Positions 17,238 through 26,147 of a stretch of 64,000 nucleotides of DNA are shown here, one piece after another; position 1 is the stretch's first letter; the number at the start of each line of letters is the position of its first letter. The stretch is from Paenibacillus oryzisoli. GTDB taxonomy: Bacteria > Bacillota > Bacilli > Paenibacillales > NBRC-103111. Made by a program: the position numbers and the translations under genes. The DNA lies in NCBI RefSeq assembly GCF_001653565.1, contig NZ_LYPB01000047.1, positions 108,519 to 172,518 on the forward strand, read 5' to 3'. The notes beneath the pieces were generated by a model, which was not told the DNA's origin, made no database searches, and worked only from the letters and a program-made list of their open reading frames with translations.

Positions 17238-18269
17238 CTAAGCTTGAAGTGGAATCACCATGTTCCACGTGTTCTCTGCATGCCGGAAGCCTCCCGGCCC
17301 GTCTGCGACGGCCGCAAACAGGTGAGTAGCCCGTCCATTCTGAAACAGCAGGAACGGCCGCTCCAAGTTCCCCATTGTCTGAACGTTGCCGTCATCCCAC
17401 CGAACCGTCCGTGAATACGCTTGCGGTTCCTCCGCCAAGCGCCAATCCCGGCCATTGGATGAAACGGCATGAATGCCGCCATGCTTCTCCCCACAGAGCG
17501 TCCCTTCCATGTCTTTGGCTATTAATTCGTAACCATCGGCAGTTTTCCATATAAAAGGATCTTCAATATGAAATTTGGCCGGCGGGAAAATTGGTTCCTC
17601 CGATATAACATGGTACGGTCCCTGCCAATGTTCCGCAGCTGCCGCTCCAATCGTCATTCCCCCATGTATGTTGCCTTCATACTCACGCGCTTTGTAGACG
17701 AGCAGCACCGAACCATCCTCGTGAATGCACGGCGCCGGATTCGAGGTCAGGTAGCTGTCGAAGTGCCCGGGCCGAACCGGAAGAATCGGTTGATCGAAGC
17801 GCCTCCATGGCCCGTAGACACTCTTCGCTACCGCTAGTCCGACTCGTTTATTCGAACGGGCAACGATGCAGCGAGGATCCTCCAGTCCAAACCCATCGCC
17901 AGGGACCTGATCCGCTAACGGATGGGTCGATCCCATATAATACAGCAGATAATGATCGTCATGCTTCACAATGTGCGGGTTATGTGTGCTGCGGCCATCC
18001 CAGTATTCCGCACCTCTGCCAGGCAGAACAACCTCTTCAAACGCATACGGCCCCTCCGGCGTATCAGATACAGCCCTTACAATCTCGGACGCTACCAGCC
18101 AGCCTGGATGCATCGGCAACGTTTTCGGCCATCGAGAAGCAAACATGTGATACCGTCCATCCTCTCCTTGGACAACCGACCCGCACCAAACCCAGTATCC
18201 CTCCATGCGAAACCCGCCTTCGCGCGGAGCCGGGAGCATTCGTTCTGCAAGACTTGCCATCACCTTCAC
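17238..18269 (-). CDS. Beta-propeller glycoside hydrolase-like protein (GH43/GH117-type fold)
   Basis: About 343 residues without a signal peptide. Repeating blade motifs such as WCGSVVQGEDGRYHMF, NPHIVKHDDHYLLYYMG, SNPAPCIHEDGSVLLVYKA and IEDPFIWKTADGYELIAKD indicate a five-bladed propeller of the GH43/GH32/GH117 group. The acidic residues in these blades could serve as catalytic groups, but I cannot assign a family with certainty. The start is uncertain: GTG 18269 is very close to GGGAGGAG, so GTG 18263 or ATG 18260 may be used. Downstream are the oxidoreductase and GH31 genes. Confidence 0.75.
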   Translation of the reverse strand: MKVMASLAERMLPAPREGGFRMEGYWVWCGSVVQGEDGRYHMFASRWPKTLPMHPGWLVASEIVRAVSDTPEGPYAFEEVVLPGRGAEYWDGRSTHNPHIVKHDDHYLLYYMGSTHPLADQVPGDGFGLEDPRCIVARSNKRVGLAVAKSVYGPWRRFDQPILPVRPGHFDSYLTSNPAPCIHEDGSVLLVYKAREYEGNIHGGMTIGAAAAEHWQGPYHVISEEPIFPPAKFHIEDPFIWKTADGYELIAKDMEGTLCGEKHGGIHAVSSNGRDWRLAEEPQAYSRTVRWDDGNVQTMGNLERPFLLFQNGRATHLFAAVADGPGGFRHAENTWNMVIPLQA

Positions 18270-18379
18270 ACTCCTCCCTGTCGAATATTGCCTTCATTAT
18301 AAAATATTACGACGAATCAGGAAGGCAAATTCTTACGCAGCTATGTCTTTTTTTACGAATTCTGCCCAATAGCCAGAAT

Positions 18380-18406
18380 AGCCTAGGGCATATCATGCCC
18401 CAGGCT
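18380..18406 (-). terminator. Hairpin after the first binding-protein gene
   Basis: AGCCT-GGGCAT-type arms pair (18395-18406 with 18380-18391) around a three-base loop. The strand lacks a long T-run, so it may be a transcript-stabilising hairpin or partial terminator between the abundant lipoprotein mRNA and the enzyme genes. Confidence 0.5.
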
Positions 18407-18415
18407 CTCTCTGTT

Positions 18416-19996
18416 TTACTTCCTATCAATCAGGATAGCGCCATCCTTCTTGTTCCAGCGATCTGTCGCTTCTTTAATAATGTCGTTGCCGCCCTTGCTC
18501 TTATATTCCTCGATGACCTTCGGCCAGTCCGAAATCGGTTCCTTGCCGTAAATCATTTTGATCATATGATCGACGACCACTTTCGGGCCAACGTCAGGTT
18601 GTGGCGCAGCCAAATCCGGATATTTGGAGAATGTGCTAAGCTCCGGATAGAACCCGATGCCCGACAAGCCCTCTTTCGATAAAACGTCATTGAACGCTTT
18701 GAGCGTTGTTTTGCCGTTGTCGTCAAGTTGCAGTCTCATCTTGTTGTAGGTAGAATCGTGCACGGCCCACAGCGTGCCGCTGCGCCAGCCTTCCTCATCC
18801 GTCTCTTCGGCTGTTTTCGGGAATTTGTAGTTAATTGCTCCGCTGCTGTCTTTCGTATAGGTATCGCCTTCAATCCCTACGGAGAAGAAAGTTTCCGCTT
18901 CTGGCGTTACCATCCAGTCAAACGTTTTAATAATATCCGCAGCCTTCTCAGGCTTCACATTTTTATTTACGAAGAAGGAGCGAATCACCGGCGAATAGAA
19001 GAAATAACCGCCTTTTCCTTCTGGCCCTTTCGGCGATGGAATGATATCAACTTTGGATCCAGGAACCGCTTGTTGAATCTTCGTACGGTAGCCTGGCAAA
19101 CCTGATCCGTTCTGCGACCAGCTGCCCGCTTTGCCAGACTCGATGCTCTTGCCGAAATCTGTTGAGGAAATCGTTGCAAACTCCTTGGAGATCAAGCCCT
19201 CGTCATACATCGTTTTGTAGACGGTAAGCGCTTTTTCCATATTTTCGACATCGAAGAATTTCGGTACGATCTGGCCGTTCACAAGCTCGAACTGGTCTTT
19301 GTACGGAAGAACATCGAATGCGCCAAGAATGACATCGGCATATTTGAAGTTTTCCCGCATTTGATAAGGCTGCTCGACACCCAGCTTCTTGAACGCTCTT
19401 AACACATTCAGGAACTCGTCGACTGTTTTCGGCGCTGGAAGCCCCGTCTTCTCCAACAAGTCGGTTCTCATGTAAGTTCCGCGACGGGAAGGGTTGCTTA
19501 AGAACTCAGGAACTGCGTAAATTTTGCCTTGATAGGACACCGTGTCCCAAGCCGCCTTAGGAACTTGCTTCATCAAATTCGGCGCATACTTCTGCAGTAA
19601 ATCATCCAGCGGCATAAACACGCCGTTTTCAACGGAACCGGACATGGATTTACTGCCTGGGCCCCCGATACTTCCAACAACATCCGGAATGTCATTGCCT
19701 GCAAACATTAAGCCGAACTTGGAATCCTCCAGCACCTTAAGATCAACGTCCGTGTTGGTCATCTCCTCCAACTTCAGCACCCATTTATCCTTGTTAATGT
19801 CAGGAACGCGCGTATGGTAGCCTGTGCTGACGGTCGTGGGAAGCACCATCGAAAACTTCGTCGCCTCTTTCTTGACATTCGTGCTGGCCGACGGTTGGGC
19901 GGATGATCCGCTTTCCGAGCTTTTGTTCGATGAACAAGCCGGAAGCACAGCGGCGGTGAGTATTACGGCCATGGATAAACTAAGAACTTTTTTCAT
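18416..19996 (-). CDS. LplA-type extracellular solute-binding lipoprotein, copy 1
   Basis: Membrane-anchored oligosaccharide-binding protein of 526 residues with signal peptide and lipobox LPAC (lipid-carrying Cys 21), then a family-1 binding-protein fold. It is closely similar to the protein encoded at 20123-21697: shared blocks include PKTVDEFLNVLR, DVLPYK, KFFDVENM, ALTVYKTM and SDWPKVIEEYKSKG. Start ATG 19996 has AGGGG upstream. A perfect cre site and a TATAAT box lie 24-55 bases upstream, so this copy has its own catabolite-repressed promoter. It lies downstream of the only permease pair, which it probably serves together with copy 2. Confidence 0.93.
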   Translation of the reverse strand: MKKVLSLSMAVILTAAVLPACSSNKSSESGSSAQPSASTNVKKEATKFSMVLPTTVSTGYHTRVPDINKDKWVLKLEEMTNTDVDLKVLEDSKFGLMFAGNDIPDVVGSIGGPGSKSMSGSVENGVFMPLDDLLQKYAPNLMKQVPKAAWDTVSYQGKIYAVPEFLSNPSRRGTYMRTDLLEKTGLPAPKTVDEFLNVLRAFKKLGVEQPYQMRENFKYADVILGAFDVLPYKDQFELVNGQIVPKFFDVENMEKALTVYKTMYDEGLISKEFATISSTDFGKSIESGKAGSWSQNGSGLPGYRTKIQQAVPGSKVDIIPSPKGPEGKGGYFFYSPVIRSFFVNKNVKPEKAADIIKTFDWMVTPEAETFFSVGIEGDTYTKDSSGAINYKFPKTAEETDEEGWRSGTLWAVHDSTYNKMRLQLDDNGKTTLKAFNDVLSKEGLSGIGFYPELSTFSKYPDLAAPQPDVGPKVVVDHMIKMIYGKEPISDWPKVIEEYKSKGGNDIIKEATDRWNKKDGAILIDRK

Positions 19997-20019
19997 ACAA
20001 CCCCTGCTTTCATCTGTAT

Positions 20020-20034
20020 TTGAAAACGGTTACA
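20020..20034 (+). promoter_or_regulatory. CcpA operator (cre) of binding-protein gene 1
   Basis: TTGAAAACGGTTACA fits the cre consensus WTGNAANCGNWNNCW at every position. It lies 24 bases upstream of the start codon at 19996 and just downstream of a TATAAT box on the minus strand (20050-20045), where bound CcpA would block transcription. Confidence 0.75.
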
Positions 20035-20044
20035 TTACAACTTT

Positions 20045-20050
20045 ATTATA
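20045..20050 (-). promoter_or_regulatory. Candidate -10 box for binding-protein gene 1
   Basis: TATAAT on the minus strand, about 50 bases upstream of the start codon. No good TTGACA-like -35 is visible 16-18 bases further upstream, so an activator may be needed. Confidence 0.4.
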
Positions 20051-20122
20051 GGATGTTTTCATAATATTTGTATGTGATTCCTTATGTTAGGTTGTCATTT
20101 CTTGCGATTTGAGCCTTTCGCT

Positions 20123-21697
20123 CTACAGCTTGCCGAGATGCAATACGCCTTTCTTGGCGTTGTAACGCTCTGTAGCTTCTTTGATGATCTCGTTGCCGCC
20201 TTTGCTCTTGTACTCTTCAATCACTTTCGGCCAATCGGAGATCGGTTCTTTACCGTAAATCATTTTAATCATATGATCAATAATGATCTTCGGCGGCGCG
20301 TCTGAGCCTGGCGAAGCGGCATCCGGGAACTTCGCATTCGCCACGAGATCTGGCGCAAAGCCGATTCCGGAGAGCCCTTCCTTCGCCAAAATCTTGTCAA
20401 ACGCATTCAAAATGTAAGGGCCGTTCGGGTCCGACTGCATTTTCAGCCTGTTCACCGTACTCTCGTGTGCGGAATGAAGCGTGCCTCGGAAGTCCTGCTC
20501 TTCCAGACCTTCCTTCGTGGTCGGCTCCTTGTAATTGATTTTGCCATCAACAACTGTGTACGTATCCCCTTCAACGCCGTAAGTGAAGAACTTGTACGCT
20601 TCGTCCGAAGACATCCAGTCAAAATACTTCACAATCGCCGCAGCTGTCTCCGGCTTCACATTCTTGTTGATATAGTGCGCACTCGTCACTGGCAAATACA
20701 TCAGATAGCCGCCTTTGCCCTCAGGCCCGATAGGCGACGGAATAACATCAACCTTGGCGCCTTGCACCGCGTTTGGAATGTTCGTGCGGAAATCGTTCAA
20801 GGAAACGAGATTGGATGACCAAATACCCACTTCTCCGGACCGAATCGACTTCAGCCAATCCGTTGACGAAACCGTTGCGAACTCTTTCGCCATCAAGCCT
20901 TCGTCCAACATTGTTTTGTAAACAGTTAACGCCTTGGTCATATTCTCGACATCAAAAAATTTCGGTACCACTTGGCCGTTCACGACCTCAAACTGCTCCT
21001 TATACGGCAGTACGTCGTAAGCACCGAGAATCGTATCGGCGTACTTCAGATTCTCCCTGCCTCCGTACGGAAACTTGACACCCATCTCTTTAAATTTGCG
21101 GAGCACATTCAGAAATTCGTCCACGGTTTTCGGCGGTTGAAGACCTGCTTTCTCCAGCAAATCTGATCGAATGAACGTTGTGCGTCGCGACGGATTGTTG
21201 AGCCAGTTCGGAATGCCGTAAATTTTGCCGTTGTACGAGACCGCATCCCAAGCTTCCTTCGGTACGTTCTTCATCAAATTCGGCGCGTTCTGCTTCAGCA
21301 AATCGTCCAGCGGCTGGAACATGCCTGCTTCAACGGAGCCTGACATCGCGCTATCCGTCGCTGTGCCCAAGCTCCCCACTACATCAGGGATTTCGTTGCT
21401 GGCAAACATGATACCCATTTTGCTTGTTTCGACGACTTTGACAGTCAAATCTGTATTCGTGAGCTCTTCCAATTTCTTAACCCACTTGTCGTTGTTAATG
21501 TCAACCCGGGTGTGGTAGCCAGTATTCGACGTGGTGGGATAAGAAATCGAGAACTTCGTCGGCGGCTTCTTCACCGCTTCCGTTGGAGCCGCCGAAGCCG
21601 GCGGCGACGAGTTTGCGGGATTGCCGGTAGAACACCCTGCCAAAACAGTACTAACGGTCAGCAATCCTGCAAGCACGATCCCTGCTGTCTTTTTCAA
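20123..21697 (-). CDS. LplA-type extracellular solute-binding lipoprotein, copy 2
   Basis: Lipoprotein of 524 residues with lipobox VLAGC followed by a Ser/Pro/Ala-rich linker and a family-1 solute-binding fold. It is a clear tandem paralogue of the next gene downstream. The start is taken as TTG 21697, which follows AAGGGGG by five bases; an ATG at 21721 lacks a ribosome site. It begins 134 bases after the permease stop codon and has a cre-like box upstream. The C-terminal PISDWPKVIEEYKSKG segment is identical in type to copy 1. Most of the difference lies in the central ligand-facing part, which suggests different oligosaccharide preferences (inference). Confidence 0.92.
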   Translation of the reverse strand: MKKTAGIVLAGLLTVSTVLAGCSTGNPANSSPPASAAPTEAVKKPPTKFSISYPTTSNTGYHTRVDINNDKWVKKLEELTNTDLTVKVVETSKMGIMFASNEIPDVVGSLGTATDSAMSGSVEAGMFQPLDDLLKQNAPNLMKNVPKEAWDAVSYNGKIYGIPNWLNNPSRRTTFIRSDLLEKAGLQPPKTVDEFLNVLRKFKEMGVKFPYGGRENLKYADTILGAYDVLPYKEQFEVVNGQVVPKFFDVENMTKALTVYKTMLDEGLMAKEFATVSSTDWLKSIRSGEVGIWSSNLVSLNDFRTNIPNAVQGAKVDVIPSPIGPEGKGGYLMYLPVTSAHYINKNVKPETAAAIVKYFDWMSSDEAYKFFTYGVEGDTYTVVDGKINYKEPTTKEGLEEQDFRGTLHSAHESTVNRLKMQSDPNGPYILNAFDKILAKEGLSGIGFAPDLVANAKFPDAASPGSDAPPKIIIDHMIKMIYGKEPISDWPKVIEEYKSKGGNEIIKEATERYNAKKGVLHLGKL

Positions 21698-21729
21698 AAG
21701 AACCCCCTTCTTTCTGAACATATTGTGGA

Positions 21730-21744
21730 TGAACGCGTTTCCAA
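21730..21744 (-). promoter_or_regulatory. cre-like site before binding-protein gene 2
   Basis: TTGGAAACGCGTTCA on the minus strand departs from the cre consensus at one W position (G). It lies about 33 bases upstream of the TTG start. Weaker than the neighbouring perfect cre. Confidence 0.45.
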
Positions 21745-21831
21745 TTTCATCTTATACAGACGCCGAAAGCTTGGGAATTGGTAATTTTACGATACTCATG
21801 TATTTTCTTGCGTTTTTTTGTTTATTGAAAG

Positions 21832-22701
21832 TTACGACTTTACAGAGCCAACCATCATCCCTTGAATGAAATGCTTTTGCAAGAACGGATACACAAGAAG
21901 GATCGGCACTGTTGCTACAACAATGACCGCCATCTTAATGCCTTCCGGCGACAAAAACATCAGCAGCTCCGAAGTAACGTCGGATTGGCCGAACTGGTCG
22001 GTGAAGACAATTTCTCGCAAACGCACCTGCAAAGGAATCCATTGCCGAACGTTGATGTAATACACAGCGTCGGCATACCGATTCCAGTGTGCGACGGCAT
22101 ACATGATGCCCATTGTCGCCATGGCTGGCTTGGATAAAGGAAGCACGATCTTCCACAATATACGAAACTCCCCGCACCCGTCAATTTTGGCAGAATCGAG
22201 CAGCTCGACGGGCAGATTGACGAAAAAGGAGCGCATGACGAACAAATTAAACGAGCTGATCGCCATCGGCAGCATTAACGCCCATAACGTATTTAGGAGA
22301 CCCAACTGCTTCACCAACAAATAGTTCGGAATCAGCGGAGCGCTGAAAATGAGTGTAATTAACACCATAATCAGAATAACCTTCCGATACAGATACTCCG
22401 GCCGGGATAGCGGATAAGCCAACGTTGTCGTCATAACCAGATTGATCAGCGTCCCGAAAACCGTAATGATGACGCTGTTGCGAAAGCCGGTCCAAATCGT
22501 CGGATCCTTCATAATCAGCTTATAGCTGCCTGTTGTGAAACCGACCGGCCATATCCCTACTGCTCCAGCATTAATCGCCACATTGTTGCTGAACGACTGT
22601 GCAATAATGTTGAGCAGGGGAAGAATCATACTGAGGCCCAAGAGCCCCAACAGAACAATATTTACAATATTAAAAATTTTATGCCCTCTTGTCATAATCA
22701 T
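21832..22701 (-). CDS. LplC-type sugar ABC transporter permease
   Basis: Inner-membrane permease of 289 residues with six predicted helices and the EAA loop (ELLDSAKIDGCGEFRILWKIVLPLSKP, about 180-205) that contacts the ATPase. N-terminal NIVLLGLLGLSMILPLLNIIAQSFS is typical of the LplC/MalG class. ATG 22701 follows AAGGAGG. It follows the partner permease by 27 bases. No ATPase gene is in the window, so it probably uses a shared MsmX-type ATPase encoded elsewhere. Confidence 0.95.
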   Translation of the reverse strand: MIMTRGHKIFNIVNIVLLGLLGLSMILPLLNIIAQSFSNNVAINAGAVGIWPVGFTTGSYKLIMKDPTIWTGFRNSVIITVFGTLINLVMTTTLAYPLSRPEYLYRKVILIMVLITLIFSAPLIPNYLLVKQLGLLNTLWALMLPMAISSFNLFVMRSFFVNLPVELLDSAKIDGCGEFRILWKIVLPLSKPAMATMGIMYAVAHWNRYADAVYYINVRQWIPLQVRLREIVFTDQFGQSDVTSELLMFLSPEGIKMAVIVVATVPILLVYPFLQKHFIQGMMVGSVKS

Positions 22702-22728
22702 CGGCGAAATCCTCCTTCAAGTGCCGGT

Positions 22729-23685
22729 TTAATACAAGCCTTCGCCCGTTAATTTCTTGCTAAATATGTTGCTGGACATGATAAGCAATAAGCCGACAAC
22801 GGACTTGAACAGCCCGATCGCCGTCGTATAGCTGTATTGGCGATCAACAAGACCTGCTCGATAAACGAACGTATCGATAATTTCACCGTTCTGATTATTC
22901 AGTGGATTCAGGAAAACGAATACGCGTTCAAATCCGAAATCCAAAAAGTTTCCGATATGCAGCAGAAACAGGATGACGATAGTTCCCAAGATGCTAGGAA
23001 TTGTAATCGCAGTCACTTGCCGCAGCCGACTGGCTCCGTCAATTTGAGCGGCTTCGTACAAGTCCGGGTTAATACCAGCCATTGCCGCCAAATAAATAAT
23101 CGTGCCCCAACCGCTGTCCTTCCATACGCCGGAGGCGATCAGAATCGGTCGAATATATTCATTTTCCCCAAGAAAATAGATCGGGTCGATTCCGAAGAGC
23201 CCCAGGACATGGTTCACGATCCCCGTTGACGGTGAGAGCACCCCGACGACGACCCCACCAACGATAACCCAGGACAGGAAGTGCGGCATATACACCACGG
23301 TTTGAACGACTCGTTTATAAGCCATTAGGCGCAATTCATTAATCAGCAGCGCCAATATGATCGGAATCGGAAAAGCAAAGCATAAATCATACAAACCAAT
23401 AAGAATCGTATTCTTCAAAATCTGCAAAAACTCTGTGTACTGGAACATCCGTTGAAAGTTGTCCAGTCCCACCCACGGGCTGTTCTTAATCCCTTTGAAG
23501 ATGTTGTAGTTCTGAAAAGCGATCATGGAACCGAACAGCGGGATATATTTAAAGAGCAGGAAATAAATGATTCCCGGAATGGAAATGACATAGATCGGCC
23601 AATGCTTTCGCATGAAAACCCACTTCTGTCGTTGTGATGAGAACGTATAATTGCTTCGATCGGATGCCTGAATTTTACTGGCCAT
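22729..23685 (-). CDS. LplB-type sugar ABC transporter permease
   Basis: 318-residue permease with a cytoplasmic N-terminal extension of about 30 residues, six helices (first at IYVISIPGIIYFLLF) and an EAA loop (LYEAAQIDGASRLRQVTAITIPSI). Matches the LplB/YtePermease class that imports complex pectin- or gum-derived oligosaccharides. ATG 23685 follows GGGAGGAG. It is first of the importer unit, downstream of the terminator that closes the amidohydrolase gene. Confidence 0.95.
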   Translation of the reverse strand: MASKIQASDRSNYTFSSQRQKWVFMRKHWPIYVISIPGIIYFLLFKYIPLFGSMIAFQNYNIFKGIKNSPWVGLDNFQRMFQYTEFLQILKNTILIGLYDLCFAFPIPIILALLINELRLMAYKRVVQTVVYMPHFLSWVIVGGVVVGVLSPSTGIVNHVLGLFGIDPIYFLGENEYIRPILIASGVWKDSGWGTIIYLAAMAGINPDLYEAAQIDGASRLRQVTAITIPSILGTIVILFLLHIGNFLDFGFERVFVFLNPLNNQNGEIIDTFVYRAGLVDRQYSYTTAIGLFKSVVGLLLIMSSNIFSKKLTGEGLY

Positions 23686-23814
23686 ATTCTCCTCCCCTTC
23701 GTGTATGCTGCAGCATGTTTACCTCTTCATCTTACAGGGGATGGCGCGTGTCAGCGATGGTGAAACTTACTGCGAATTGTGTTTTTTTACGATCAAGGAC
23801 CGGCTTTGAAAAGT

Positions 23815-23838
23815 AGAAAAGCGCGGGGAACCCGCGCT
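23815..23838 (-). terminator. Terminator of the amidohydrolase gene
   Basis: AGCGCGGG and CCGCGCT pair around a short TTCC loop and are followed by TTTTC. The stem begins within the stop codon region of the amidohydrolase gene. Confidence 0.75.
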
Positions 23839-25027
23839 ATGTCTCCCAACCGTAGCGCTTGGCGGCGCTTCGGTACAGCCAATCCTCGCCGATCTGCAGC
23901 GCTGTCTCCTGCTCAATCCAACCGGCCTCGATCTGCTGCCACAGAAACTCACCTGCCAGCCGCTTGATTACCATGATTTTGCCGTAGCTCCATTCGATGC
24001 AGCGGGCGTCGGAGACGATGAGCGAGCTTTTCATCGCTGGCAGCGCCTCCAGTCTATACTGCATGCTGTCGCGATACGTGCTGGAGCGAAAGTTAAACCA
24101 CCAATGGCCGCCAACATGAACGTTCGGGAAGTTCCACGCCGCCTGTACAATGTCCAGATTGTTGATCTCGGAGGCGACGACGAGCTCGAACGAACACGCA
24201 TACCGCTCGAATAGCGCGGTCAGCTTCAAGATCCGTTCCGGATCGTTCGCCGGCACAGCGGTGCCGCACCATGAGCGTTCCACGCCAAGGAACAATTGGA
24301 CAAGAAGCCCTCTCTGCGCAGCCTCGGCGCCAATCTCATGCAGCAGCTGGAGCATGACTTCGTCTCGGCTGCAACCCGGCGCGAGTGTGATTGGCTGGTT
24401 CGCGCTAATCGCCAGACGCGGCAGCGTAGTCATGATGCCCCGACAGCCCATCGCTTGGTACGTGTCCAGCAGGTTTGCCAGCGTTTCGCGTACATGTGCG
24501 AAGGTTTCGATCGGATCGCTCGATTCAACGACCGTGCGGGTCCATTCCCCCAGCTTGCCGTCAATGCGCGGAAGCAGAATCGCCGGCTTGCGCATGCCCA
24601 GAAATGCCGCATGCTCCGGAATATTCACGACGAAGGCCTGGGCTTGCATTCGGTCTGCAACATGCTGCGCCCAGCCCGCCTGCTGCGCCGATCGCTTCAC
24701 GGCCGCATCCAGAGCCAGCACAGACGCACGGTCACGGATCTCGATGTCGTACAGATCCTTGCAAATATGCGTAAACGCGATATTCATCAGCGTATTTCTC
24801 GTTGCTTTGTAGGCGTCGAGGAAGGCCGCGATCCTTTCCTCCTCCGGCAGCTCGGCGGCATTTGCCGGATATCCCGCCGCCTGCATTTCGCGGAATAGCC
24901 AGAAATAATGTGCGATTTCCCAGAAATCCGCTGCGCACAGTCGATCCCCGATCAGGTGGGTATGGGTGTCCAGCACAGGCATCTGCATGATTTGTTCCGT
25001 AAATGTCTCTTTCGTTAACCTAGCCAT
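23837..25027 (-). CDS. Amidohydrolase-superfamily protein resembling uronate isomerase
   Basis: 396 residues. The N-terminal metal-binding motif DTHTHL (about 20-25), the ADFWEIAHYFWLFREMQAAG stretch, and the C-terminal VHVGGHWWFNFRSS and IVSDARCIEWSYG segments parallel the layout of glucuronate/galacturonate isomerase (UxaC), which converts uronates to keto-acids. It is shorter than typical UxaC (about 470 residues), so it may be a divergent subgroup or act on a different sugar acid. ATG 25027 follows AAGGAGGAG. It is flanked by terminators on both sides and is therefore transcribed as a single gene between the importer and the glycosidase operon. It would suit metabolism of uronate released by the GH4 enzyme. 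Confidence 0.7.
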   Translation of the reverse strand: MARLTKETFTEQIMQMPVLDTHTHLIGDRLCAADFWEIAHYFWLFREMQAAGYPANAAELPEEERIAAFLDAYKATRNTLMNIAFTHICKDLYDIEIRDRASVLALDAAVKRSAQQAGWAQHVADRMQAQAFVVNIPEHAAFLGMRKPAILLPRIDGKLGEWTRTVVESSDPIETFAHVRETLANLLDTYQAMGCRGIMTTLPRLAISANQPITLAPGCSRDEVMLQLLHEIGAEAAQRGLLVQLFLGVERSWCGTAVPANDPERILKLTALFERYACSFELVVASEINNLDIVQAAWNFPNVHVGGHWWFNFRSSTYRDSMQYRLEALPAMKSSLIVSDARCIEWSYGKIMVIKRLAGEFLWQQIEAGWIEQETALQIGEDWLYRSAAKRYGWET

Positions 25028-25065
25028 CGTGGTTCAACTCCTCCTTAGCGTAAATGCTTTGAAAT

Positions 25066-25109
25066 GCATCAGCACCGAAGGAACAGTGTCGTCCTTTCGG
25101 TGCTGATGC
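25066..25109 (-). terminator. Strong hairpin closing the GH4-to-AKR operon
   Basis: GCATCAGCACCGAA pairs with TTCGGTGCTGATGC, extended by AGGA/TCCT, giving a stem of 17-18 pairs. The downstream tail ATTTC is only partly T-rich. It lies 20 bases after the aldo/keto reductase stop codon. Confidence 0.7.
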
Positions 25110-25129
25110 TCGTTGCCCGCTTCCCTTGC

Positions 25130-26122
25130 TTAGTCAGCCAAAATTTGATCGATAAGGGCCAACTCTTCATCCGTAAAATGTAAGTTGCGAATAGCCGCTA
25201 TGTTATCCTCCAGTTGCTGCACTTTGCTCGCGCCGATCAACGCGGACGTGACAAGCCCTTTGCGCAGCACCCAAGCGAGCGCCATCTGTGCCAGACTTTG
25301 ACCGCGTTCAGCGGCCAGCTCATTCAGCTTGCGCGATTTGCCAAGCTTCTCCTCCGTAATGTCTTCGGGACGCAAGAAGACGCTGCCTCCCGCCGCGCGG
25401 GAATCCGCTGGGATCTCCTTGAGATACCGGTCGGTGAGCAAGCCGCGCGCCAGCGGGCTGTACGCTATAGAGCCGATACCCTCGTGCGTCAGTACATCCT
25501 GGAGCCCTTGCTCCAGCCTTCGCTCAAACATCGAGTAATGCACTTGATGAATGACGAACGGCGTGCCGAGACGTTTGAGAATGACAGCCGCCTCCGCTGT
25601 TTGCTCGGCATTGTAATTGGATACGCCGACATAGAGCGCTTTGCCCTGACGGACAGCCTGGTCCAGTGCGCTCATCGTTTCTTCCAGCTGCGTTTCCGCA
25701 TCAAAGCGGTGCGAATAGAAAATATCCACATACTCGAGCCCCATGCGCTTCAAGCTCTGATCCAGACTCGACAGCATGCTCTTCCGGGAGCCGCGCTCCC
25801 CATAAGGGCCATCCCACATCCGATATCCCGCTTTCGAGGCGATAATCAGCTCATCGCGGTACGGATGCAAGTCTTTCTTCAAAATCTGACCGAAGGTCTC
25901 TTCCGCCGAGCCCGGCGGCGGCCCGTAATTATTTGCCAAGTCAAAGTGTGTAACTCCTAGGTCGAATGCGCGGCGCGCCAGCGCGCGGCTGTTCTCCAAC
26001 AAGTCCGTTCCCCCGAAATTATGCCAGAGGCCAAGCGAAATTGGCGGAAGCTTCAGTCCGCTCTTCCCCGTCTTCCGATATGGCATTTCGCCGTATCGGT
26101 TTTCATCTGCTTTGTAGTCCAT
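25130..26122 (-). CDS. Aldo/keto reductase (YghZ/YdhF-like group)
   Basis: NADPH-dependent carbonyl reductase of 330 residues. Signatures: YRKTGKSGLKLPPISLGLWHNFG, catalytic Asp/Tyr region FDLGVTHFDLANNYG, EELIIASKAGY with the catalytic Lys, and the C-terminal LVTSALIGASKVQQLEDN cofactor loop. The YghZ subgroup reduces L-glyceraldehyde-type aldehydes; in a sugar-use operon it may act on sugar-derived aldehydes or keto-sugars. ATG 26122 follows AAGGAGG; a longer reading to 26200 overlaps the preceding GH36 gene and is not needed. Last gene of a six-gene unit. Confidence 0.92.
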   Translation of the reverse strand: MDYKADENRYGEMPYRKTGKSGLKLPPISLGLWHNFGGTDLLENSRALARRAFDLGVTHFDLANNYGPPPGSAEETFGQILKKDLHPYRDELIIASKAGYRMWDGPYGERGSRKSMLSSLDQSLKRMGLEYVDIFYSHRFDAETQLEETMSALDQAVRQGKALYVGVSNYNAEQTAEAAVILKRLGTPFVIHQVHYSMFERRLEQGLQDVLTHEGIGSIAYSPLARGLLTDRYLKEIPADSRAAGGSVFLRPEDITEEKLGKSRKLNELAAERGQSLAQMALAWVLRKGLVTSALIGASKVQQLEDNIAAIRNLHFTDEELALIDQILAD

Positions 26123-26147
26123 TGACGTTCCTCCTTGATTTTGAGTA

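Noticed and set aside
17807..18682. A 291-codon plus-strand frame
   Set aside because: Antisense to the propeller protein and the first binding-protein gene, with no family features.
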